Positions 15,736 through 21,703 of a stretch of 21,703 nucleotides of DNA are shown piece after piece. The notes beneath the pieces were generated by a model, which searched no databases, was not told the DNA's origin, and worked only from the letters and a program-made list of their open reading frames with translations. Every line of letters begins with the position of its first letter. Within the stretch, counting starts at the first letter, position 1. The stretch is taken from NCBI GenBank assembly GCA_035500675.1, contig DATJXA010000054.1, positions 1 through 21,703 on the forward strand. Reading direction: 5' to 3'. This stretch comes from JAGVPT01 sp035500675. GTDB taxonomy: Bacteria; Bacteroidota; Ignavibacteria; UBA10030; UBA8401. The position numbers and the translations under genes are program-made.

Positions 15736-15765
15736 CAAAATACGGAGGGATGGCGTGAAAATCAA
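15736..15765 (-). promoter_or_regulatory. Putative promoter of the TPR-eamA-trmH unit
   Basis: Read leftward: TTG (15765-15763), 20 nt, TATTTTG (15742-15736), resembling the Bacteroidota TTG/TAnnTTTG pattern. It lies between the terminator of the preceding gene and the ATG at 15715. Only about 15 nt of leader would remain, which again favours that start. Confidence 0.3.
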
Positions 15766-15787
15766 CCGCCGCATAGAAAGGATGGGT

Positions 15788-15836
15788 CAAAAAGAAGGCG
15801 CTGCGTGTCGCTGGACTTTCGCGACCGCGCAGCGCC
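15788..15836 (-). terminator. Rho-independent terminator of the secreted PLD protein gene
   Basis: Read leftward, GGCGCTGCG (15836-15828) pairs with CGCAGCGCC (15805-15797) over 9 bp; inside it GTCGC and GCGAC (15807-15811, 15821-15825) extend the stem. The run TTCTTTTTG follows at 15796-15788. It begins 24 nt after the stop codon at 15860. Confidence 0.9.
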
Positions 15837-15859
15837 CGAAACTCAGACGGACAGCGGAA

Positions 15860-18800
15860 TTATTTTATCAACATCAACTTGCGCGTCATCGAAAAAGATC
15901 CCGCGTTCAGCCGCGCGAAGTAGACGCCGCTCGACAGCGACCCGGCGTTCCATTCAACGGCGTACGTTCCCGGATTCATTTTCGAATTGAAAAGTTCTGC
16001 CACTTGTCTTCCCAAGATATCGTAAATTTTCAATGAAACGACTCTAGGCTCCGCAACGGAAAATTGGATGCGCGTTGACGGGTTAAACGGGTTGGGATAG
16101 TTCTGCTCTAACGAGAATGATTTCGGCAATTCAGCCGCGGCATCATTCACCGAAAGAACGATCTGGTCCGTTCCGCCTGCGTCGACATAACGCTGTTTGA
16201 ATTCCTGCAGGTAAAGATTCGCCACACGAGGGCTGTGAATGATGAGCGTGTTCTCGTTGTTGGCCGTTTCCGCCGCGCTCGACCAATTGTGCGAACCGGT
16301 GATAACGGTACTGTTCGACGGGATTCCTGCATCGACGATTGCGTACTTGTGATGAAGAAGTCCCGTGAGACTCGACGCCTTGAGGAGCACATCCACGCCG
16401 CCGTTCTTCAACGCTGAAAACTGATTGCCGCTGTCAGTGTTGTTATCCATCACCACATGAACTTTTTCGCCCGCATTCTTTTTCGCAATGAGTGTCTGAG
16501 CGAGGTCGTCCCGCGTAAAAGTGTACATGCAGACGTTGATCGAATTGGTCGCTGAGCTGAGCGCCGCGTTAATCTTCGACGTCGTTTTATCGGACGGGCT
16601 GAAATACAGCTCTATGGGATTCCCCGCGATGATAAACCGATGCGGAGTGTTATCAGTTTTCCGGATCCCGAATCTCGAGTTCGCCTGATTGGGGCTGTCG
16701 CCGCTGCTCCCCCACATCTCGTTGAATTCAATCGTATATGCTTCTGCAAGCGATCGATCCTGGATCTCGACCATATTCTGTGCGTCGTCGTTTGTCCCCG
16801 GGTCCGTTGCGTTCCACGATCCGGTGATGACCCAATCGACGCGCGTCGACGATGTATCGCGATGGTCGAAAATATAGAATTTATTGTGCATGAGTCCGTC
16901 GCCGGCGTTGATGAGATCATAAGCGTCGTCAATGACAACGATGCCGGCATTCTTAAGCGTATTCCACGGGGCAGTTGTAATGTTGTCGTGCTCGCCGATC
17001 ACTCTGATTTTGACTCCCCGGTTGCGCGCCGCCAGCAATGCGCTGGCGATATTTGCGCCGACCGTTCCGCTGAAACTGTAGGTGCACATATCGATAGAAC
17101 GTTGCGCCTGTGCGATCCTGTACAACAAAACCTTTGAAAGATCTGTCACCTTCGCGCTCTCTGATTGAGCGACGCTGTAACTCACCGAGTGGTTGAAATA
17201 TATCCGGAGCGAATCCGTCGACGTCGAACCGGTGATGAAGATGGCATCCCCCGTTGCGTTCGACCCAGAGGTATCGGACGCAACTACCTGATAATGATAG
17301 ACGGTCGATGGGACAAGGTTTGCAAGAGAGACAAGATGAACCGTATCCGCGGACGAGGTGACCGAATCGGAATACACAGTTGAGAGTCCGTACCGTACTT
17401 TCACCGTCGATGCACTTTTCGTCGAAGCATTGATAAGAACCGAGTGTGGTTGCATCCCGGATTCATACGGAATGACCGTGAATACGGGACCCGGATGCAC
17501 GATGATATCCGCCGTCGTTCTCGGATCGACTTCATAGTTGGCGGTATAAGGAGCCGAAACCGGTGTGCCGGGTTTATACTGTTTCAGGATGCCGATGAGA
17601 TCGAACGTTCCGGAAGGCGCAGTCCATGTCGAGGGCAGAAATGCGCCCGTCGTCCCGGTAGCGTCGGTGATGGAATCGTTCGCGGCATCGTACGTCACGT
17701 TATTGATCCTCACCAACCTTCCTTCATTCGGCTCGCTGAAATCGTCGGTGTTGAACGTTTCGTTGACGTCGTGCGCCGTCAACACAAGCGGATCGGGCAA
17801 ACGATTCCCGCTGGAATAGAGAATATATTTTGTCGTATCGGGAGCAATTTCGATCAAGCCGCGGAACTGCACGATCGTCCCGGTCACCCTCACGCTGTCT
17901 CCAACTTGATAGTTGAACGACCTGAATGCGCGATAGACGCACACTCCTCCTGTCGCGTCCTGAACGAATATGTTTGTTTGGGTCGAGCTGAAATCGCCCG
18001 TGATAATTCCGGCGATCGTTACCGTCGCGCCGGACTGATACGGTGCTGCGGCATTTCCCTGTGCATCATTGATATGGATGTCAACGATATGAATTACTTT
18101 GATAACGGACACCGTCACGGGAGTAGATATTTGAACCGGGCTTCCGCCGTTGAGACCGGTCTTGACAATAAAAGAGGACGTCACTGAAGAATCGGGGGCT
18201 GTAAGCGATGAAACGATGACCTTGCCGGTATCCGTATTTGTGATCGCAGCCTTCCCTACAAATATTGTGTCTCCCGAAACGGCCGCGACGCCCGATGATG
18301 CGCTGCCCGAAAGCGATACGCTTGCCGCAGACTGAGACCAGCTCCAACCGATCGAAGGAAGAATAATGATAAGACTGTCAAGGGTGTTAGTGCCGTCTCC
18401 TGCAACCGACACTGTAAAAGAAGAGGTTGCCCCGGCGCTGATCGCTGAAGGGGAAATCGACGCCGTGCCGGTTCCGTTTCCACCCACACTCAACGAGGGC
18501 TCCACGGGACTTGAAGAATTTTGCGGCTGTGGCGCGGCGCGCGTGACAAAGTCTGTAGCATTATTATCCGAGTCGTATCCGTTCCCAGCTAACTCGTCGG
18601 TGCCGCCGACCGCAAGCGTGGCCGATGTAGACGAGTTCTGCGCTTTTCTTTCAACGGAAGTGGCATTGCTTGGGGCCGGCGTAGGGCCGCTCCCTTCGTA
18701 CCCGTTTGCAGTCGTACCATACCCTACTTTATCGATAATTGAACCCCCGGAAGGATTCGCTCCGCTCAACGCTGTTGTGCTGTTGGCCAAGGCGATTTTT

Positions 18801-19177
18801 CCTGCCGTCGAACTCAGAGCGAGAGTTCCCGTGACATCGGGAGTCGGCAGATCTACAGTTCCTCCGGCGCCGACTGCTTCTTCCACGAGAAAAAAACCAT
18901 GCGGTGCGATCGATCCAGTCAGGTTTGTGACAAGCCACGATGAAGTGCCGGTCGCTGAAGAATACTGAACCGACCATCCATTCAAATCCACTTGCGAAGA
19001 AGTTGGGTTGTAAAGCTCGACGAAATCGTTCTTGTACGTAGATCCCGAATTCCCGCCACCGCCGTAAATTTCGCTGATGACGACGTGGTTTGCAGTTTGA
19101 GCGCGCGCTGTGTGAGCGAATGGCTGAACGAGCAGCACCCCCGACAATAATAACGCGTATGACGAGACAATTTTCAT
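15860..19177 (-). CDS. Secreted multidomain phospholipase-D-type nuclease with type IX-like sorting tail
   Basis: A 1105-residue exported protein. The start is ATG at 19177, behind AAAGGA, which yields the signal peptide MKIVSSYALLLSGVLLVQPFAHTARAQ; the ATG at 19213 would lie only a few nt from the predicted transcript start. Domains in order: lamin-tail-like domain (about 28-150, VVISEIYGGGGNSGSTYKNDFVELYNP), Ig-like region (about 220-350), OB-fold nuclease-associated region (about 355-560, TVTIAGIITGDF...IFVQDATGGVCVY), FN3-like domain (about 565-660), and two PLD domains with HxKxxxxD motifs at His764-Lys766-Asp771 and His942-Lys944-Asp949, each followed by GS-x-N. The tail (about 1022-1105) is NYPNPFNPST...YDILGRQV...GVYFARL...RKLMLIK, a type IX-type sorting/FlgD-Ig-like domain. 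It is probably a cell-surface or secreted DNase or phosphodiesterase. The exact substrate is inferred. Confidence 0.9.
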   Translation of the reverse strand: MKIVSSYALLLSGVLLVQPFAHTARAQTANHVVISEIYGGGGNSGSTYKNDFVELYNPTSSQVDLNGWSVQYSSATGTSSWLVTNLTGSIAPHGFFLVEEAVGAGGTVDLPTPDVTGTLALSSTAGKIALANSTTALSGANPSGGSIIDKVGYGTTANGYEGSGPTPAPSNATSVERKAQNSSTSATLAVGGTDELAGNGYDSDNNATDFVTRAAPQPQNSSSPVEPSLSVGGNGTGTASISPSAISAGATSSFTVSVAGDGTNTLDSLIIILPSIGWSWSQSAASVSLSGSASSGVAAVSGDTIFVGKAAITNTDTGKVIVSSLTAPDSSVTSSFIVKTGLNGGSPVQISTPVTVSVIKVIHIVDIHINDAQGNAAAPYQSGATVTIAGIITGDFSSTQTNIFVQDATGGVCVYRAFRSFNYQVGDSVRVTGTIVQFRGLIEIAPDTTKYILYSSGNRLPDPLVLTAHDVNETFNTDDFSEPNEGRLVRINNVTYDAANDSITDATGTTGAFLPSTWTAPSGTFDLIGILKQYKPGTPVSAPYTANYEVDPRTTADIIVHPGPVFTVIPYESGMQPHSVLINASTKSASTVKVRYGLSTVYSDSVTSSADTVHLVSLANLVPSTVYHYQVVASDTSGSNATGDAIFITGSTSTDSLRIYFNHSVSYSVAQSESAKVTDLSKVLLYRIAQAQRSIDMCTYSFSGTVGANIASALLAARNRGVKIRVIGEHDNITTAPWNTLKNAGIVVIDDAYDLINAGDGLMHNKFYIFDHRDTSSTRVDWVITGSWNATDPGTNDDAQNMVEIQDRSLAEAYTIEFNEMWGSSGDSPNQANSRFGIRKTDNTPHRFIIAGNPIELYFSPSDKTTSKINAALSSATNSINVCMYTFTRDDLAQTLIAKKNAGEKVHVVMDNNTDSGNQFSALKNGGVDVLLKASSLTGLLHHKYAIVDAGIPSNSTVITGSHNWSSAAETANNENTLIIHSPRVANLYLQEFKQRYVDAGGTDQIVLSVNDAAAELPKSFSLEQNYPNPFNPSTRIQFSVAEPRVVSLKIYDILGRQVAELFNSKMNPGTYAVEWNAGSLSSGVYFARLNAGSFSMTRKLMLIK

Positions 19178-19223
19178 AGATTCTTTTCCTTTGTTAAGCG
19201 CCTCTGATTTCATCCTTTCTTAT

Positions 19224-19252
19224 CAATATATGAAAACGCCGTTCGCAAACAA
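19224..19252 (-). promoter_or_regulatory. Putative promoter of the secreted PLD protein gene
   Basis: Read leftward: TTG (19252-19250), 19 nt, TATATTG (19230-19224). Transcription would start near 19217, leaving a leader of about 40 nt to the ATG at 19177. Confidence 0.42.
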
Positions 19253-19336
19253 ACAATTTTGACAATGTCGCGCTCTTTTAAGATGAGAGATCGCACAGTG
19301 GAGGTCGGTGCCGCTATGTATGTTTCCAATTTATCG

Positions 19337-19365
19337 TTGACTTTTGAGGCACTTTGAGTTATATT
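19337..19365 (+). promoter_or_regulatory. Promoter of secDF
   Basis: TTGACT (19337-19342), a 17-nt spacer and TATATT (19360-19365) form the best sigma70-like promoter of the window. Transcription would start near 19372, about 75 nt before the secD start at 19447. A small hairpin (CGGGA/TCCCG, 19395-19409) lies in the leader. Confidence 0.55.
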
Positions 19366-19378
19366 TTTAAACTTTTGA

Positions 19379-19450
19379 ATGAATTCTGTGAGACCGGGAC
19401 TTTATCCCGAACACGAAGAGATGTCCATCCGCTCGGAGGTTAATGCGTGA
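19379..19450 (+). other. Possible 23-codon leader reading frame overlapping the secD start
   Basis: ATG at 19379 opens a 23-residue frame (MNSVRPGLYPEHEEMSIRSE then VNA) whose TGA at 19448-19450 overlaps the secD GTG start at 19447 by 4 nt. No Shine-Dalgarno site precedes it, and the leader before it would be only about 7 nt. Translation is not proven; it could couple to or regulate secD, or be chance. Confidence 0.25.
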
Positions 19451-21333
19451 AACAGTATCGCGGTAAGTTAATTATTATTTTAGCGGCAATCGGTCTTGCC
19501 GCATATTTCCTCTATCCCACCTACCAGTCCTATAGAATTACCAAGCATCTCCAAACCCTTTCCGGCGCAGACAGCGCGACATACGTCCAGACGAATGAAA
19601 AAGAGATCATGGACGCGCGCGCAAAGCGGATCAAAGTAGGTCTCGACCTTCAGGGCGGCATGCGTGTTGTTCTTGAAGTTAACGTCCTCAAAATGCTTGA
19701 AGAGCTCGCGAAGAACAAAGACGATCAATACAATGCGATCGTCGCCGAAGTGGAAAAGGAATCTCAGCTCAGCGACGAGAGGATCACGGATATTTTTCAG
19801 CGTAAGTTCGAAGAGAAACAGATCCGGCTGAGCCGCTACTACGGGAACCTCCGCGAGACGAACGACGAGATCGTTAAAAACCTTCAGGATGAAGCGGACA
19901 AAGCCGTCGACCGCGCAATGGAAATCGTCCGTAACCGTGTCGACCAGTACGGCGTTTCCGAACCGTCGATCCAGAAAGAGGGTGCGCGTAGAATTATCGT
20001 CGAACTTCCCGGCGTCTCCAATGAAGATGAAGTGCGAAAGCTTCTGCAGGGAACTGCCCTCCTTGAATTTAAACTCATGAAGGACCCCGATATCATTTAC
20101 AAGACCATGGACGCCATAGACAAGTACCTTGCGTCCCGTGGGTTTACCGACACGACGTCTTCGGCATCGTCGAGCGACACAACGACAAAACCAGCCGATG
20201 CCCTGTCGATGCTGACGCAAACCGACACGACGAACTCCGTCCTGCCGAACGGCGAAAAGACGCCGGCTCAATTTGCAAAGGAACATCCGTTTTTCGCGCT
20301 CGTCCGGCCCAATCAAAAAGGGTCCGGCGAAGGTTACGCTGCCGAAAGCGATCGCGCCATGGTTGATCGCATTTTGGCAAGGCCCGACATCCAGAAATTA
20401 CTCCCAAGCGACATGGAATTTTATTGGATGTCGAAGCCGAGCTTCACAAATGAAGGAGTGAAGTTCTACGCCCTACTCGGTCTTAAGAAAACGCCAGAGC
20501 TCACAGGAGGGGTCATCGTTGATGCGCGCGCGACGATCGATCCGAACTACAACCAGCCGATCGTTACGATGAACATGAACAGCGAAGGATCGCGCGATTG
20601 GGCAAGGATTACGGGCGCGAACGTCGGTAAAAGAATGGCGATCGTTCTGGATAATGCTGTGTTCTCGGCCCCTGTGATCCAGGGTAAAATTACTGGAGGA
20701 CGTTCGCAAATAGAGGGAATGGAAAACATCGAAGAGGCCCGTTTGCTGGAGATCGTCCTGAAAGCAGGCGCGCTTCCTGCACCGGTCGATATTATCGAGC
20801 AACGGAGCGTCGGTCCATCACTCGGCGAAGATTCAATTCAGGCCGGTATCAAATCATTCACGTATGCACTGATCATTACAGTTCTGTTCATGATCGCGTA
20901 CTATCGGACAGGCGGGATGGTTGCGAACATCGGCCTCTTCTTCAACGTCCTTTTTATCTTTGCTGTGCTTGCAGCCTTCGGCGGCACCCTGACGCTTCCG
21001 GGAATTGCGGGGATCGTCTTGACCATCGGTATGGCCGTCGACGCAAACGTTCTTATCTTCGAGCGTATTCGGGAAGAAATGAATACCGGCAAGACCCTTC
21101 GCGCGACGATCGACGCCGGCTACTCAAAAGCATTCAGCGCTATTTTTGATTCAAACATCACGACGTTCTTCAGCGGCGTGGTCCTCTTTCAGTTCGGGAC
21201 AGGCCCCGTGCAAGGTTTCGCGCTGACGCTTATGATGGGCGTTGCGGCAAACTTGTTCACCGCCATCACTATCACGCGGCTGATTTTTAATGTGATGATC
21301 GAGCAGGGCGTCTCGAGCATTAACTTTGGATAA
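19447..21333 (+). CDS. secD: Protein translocase subunit SecD
   Basis: A 628-residue inner-membrane protein that, with SecF, uses the proton gradient to help pull preproteins through SecYEG. The start is GTG at 19447, seven nt after CGGAGG. A first membrane segment lies at about residues 8-25, followed by the SecD motif KVGLDLQGGMRVVLEV (about 63-78) and the large periplasmic domain. A Ser/Thr-rich stretch (about 232-262) interrupts the periplasmic part. SVGPSLGEDSI leads into five C-terminal membrane segments, with GIVLTIGMAVDANVLIFERIREEMNTGKT (about 522-550) being the conserved SecD/RND motif. Length is close to E. coli SecD. secF follows 21 nt later, so the genes form an operon, here unfused. 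Confidence 0.97.
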   Translation: MKQYRGKLIIILAAIGLAAYFLYPTYQSYRITKHLQTLSGADSATYVQTNEKEIMDARAKRIKVGLDLQGGMRVVLEVNVLKMLEELAKNKDDQYNAIVAEVEKESQLSDERITDIFQRKFEEKQIRLSRYYGNLRETNDEIVKNLQDEADKAVDRAMEIVRNRVDQYGVSEPSIQKEGARRIIVELPGVSNEDEVRKLLQGTALLEFKLMKDPDIIYKTMDAIDKYLASRGFTDTTSSASSSDTTTKPADALSMLTQTDTTNSVLPNGEKTPAQFAKEHPFFALVRPNQKGSGEGYAAESDRAMVDRILARPDIQKLLPSDMEFYWMSKPSFTNEGVKFYALLGLKKTPELTGGVIVDARATIDPNYNQPIVTMNMNSEGSRDWARITGANVGKRMAIVLDNAVFSAPVIQGKITGGRSQIEGMENIEEARLLEIVLKAGALPAPVDIIEQRSVGPSLGEDSIQAGIKSFTYALIITVLFMIAYYRTGGMVANIGLFFNVLFIFAVLAAFGGTLTLPGIAGIVLTIGMAVDANVLIFERIREEMNTGKTLRATIDAGYSKAFSAIFDSNITTFFSGVVLFQFGTGPVQGFALTLMMGVAANLFTAITITRLIFNVMIEQGVSSINFG

Positions 21334-21354
21334 GATTATCGGAGATGAGTCTCA

Positions 21355-21703
21355 ATGAGATTATTTAAGGCGACGAATATCGATTTCATGGGCAAGCGGA
21401 AGGTGTGGTACACCATCTCTGGCTTGACTTTGGTTATAGGGCTGATCGGGATCATTTTTAAAGGGATGACGTTCGGCATCGACTTCCTTGGAGGGACGGA
21501 AATTCTCGTCCGTTTTTCCCAACCGGTCGAAATCAATGAAGTGCGCGCCGCAATGGACAAGATCGGGTTCTCACGGAGCGAAATAAAAACGTTCGGAGAC
21601 CCGAAGGATATTCTGCTCCGCACCCCCCTCCAGGCCGAAGGAAATACCATCGGAGACAGGATCAGGTCCGGACTCTCCGCGCAATTTGAGAATAACAAAT
21701 TTA
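21355..21703 (+). CDS. secF: Protein translocase subunit SecF (3' end beyond window)
   Basis: Starts with ATG at 21355 (CGGAG ten nt upstream) and runs off the right edge after 116 codons. The N-terminus MRLFKATNIDFMGKRKVWY is followed by a membrane segment (about residues 20-38) and GMTFGIDFLGGTEILVRF (about 39-56), the SecF counterpart of the SecD GxDxxGG motif. The visible part ends in the periplasmic domain. SecF partners SecD in the proton-driven export complex. Placement directly after secD makes the call secure. Confidence 0.96.
   Translation, partial: MRLFKATNIDFMGKRKVWYTISGLTLVIGLIGIIFKGMTFGIDFLGGTEILVRFSQPVEINEVRAAMDKIGFSRSEIKTFGDPKDILLRTPLQAEGNTIGDRIRSGLSAQFENNKF

Noticed and set aside
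17444..18187. Long open frame on the + strand (247 codons)
   Set aside because: Antisense to the secreted PLD protein gene; Arg/His/Cys-rich composition and no domain.
19480..20316. Long open frame on the - strand (278 codons)
   Set aside because: Antisense to secD; valine/phenylalanine/arginine-rich shadow with no domain.
1..21703. tRNA, rRNA, CRISPR or phage genes
   Set aside because: No cloverleaf pattern, rRNA segment, regularly spaced repeat or phage structural gene was seen in the intergenic stretches.

Overview
The window looks like chromosome of a Bacteroidota/Ignavibacteriota-type bacterium (FCB group). The clearest signs are a secreted protein ending in a NYPNPFNPST...YDILGRQV...GVYFARL tail, the form of type IX-type C-terminal domain common in Ignavibacteria and relatives; a large carboxypeptidase-regulatory-domain/plug/beta-barrel outer-membrane protein; separate adjacent secD and secF genes; and several genes with weak Shine-Dalgarno sites. 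No rRNA, tRNA, CRISPR array or phage gene was seen. Most of the window is ordinary chromosomal housekeeping and envelope content.

Layout. 1-3245 is a leftward run: yciH/SUI1-like factor, aldo/keto reductase, membrane-anchored GH76-like protein, then msrA, which runs off the left edge. 3246-3626 is a divergent intergenic region. 3627-7009 runs rightward: DUF885 zinc-peptidase-like lipoprotein, Spy/CpxP-like periplasmic protein with a strong terminator, a 127-bp MITE-like insertion, and an exported dienelactone-hydrolase-like protein. 7037-10786 runs leftward: SAM methyltransferase and the outer-membrane barrel protein. 11061-12566 is a rightward pair of inner-membrane proteins (DUF4013, YihY/BrkB). 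12599-15715 is leftward: TPR-like protein, EamA transporter and TrmH are joined by 4-nt stop/start overlaps, followed by an alpha/beta-hydrolase lipoprotein that has lost its nucleophile serine. 15860-19177 is a leftward 1105-residue secreted protein with a lamin-tail domain, OB-like region, FN3-like domain, two phospholipase-D (HKD) domains and a sorting tail, closed by a strong terminator. 19447 to the right edge is secD-secF, behind a good promoter and a short upstream reading frame.

Function. The content is biased to the cell envelope: preprotein export (SecDF), outer-membrane and secreted proteins, periplasmic quality control and oxidative repair (Spy-like, MsrA), and several lipoproteins or exported hydrolases. 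No multi-gene defence system or biosynthetic cluster was found. The items most worth a second look are the MITE-like element with an abutting 8-bp target duplication (5995-6137), the Ser-to-Glu nucleophile change in the hydrolase, the secreted LTD/OB/PLD protein, and the overlapping leader reading frame ahead of secD.
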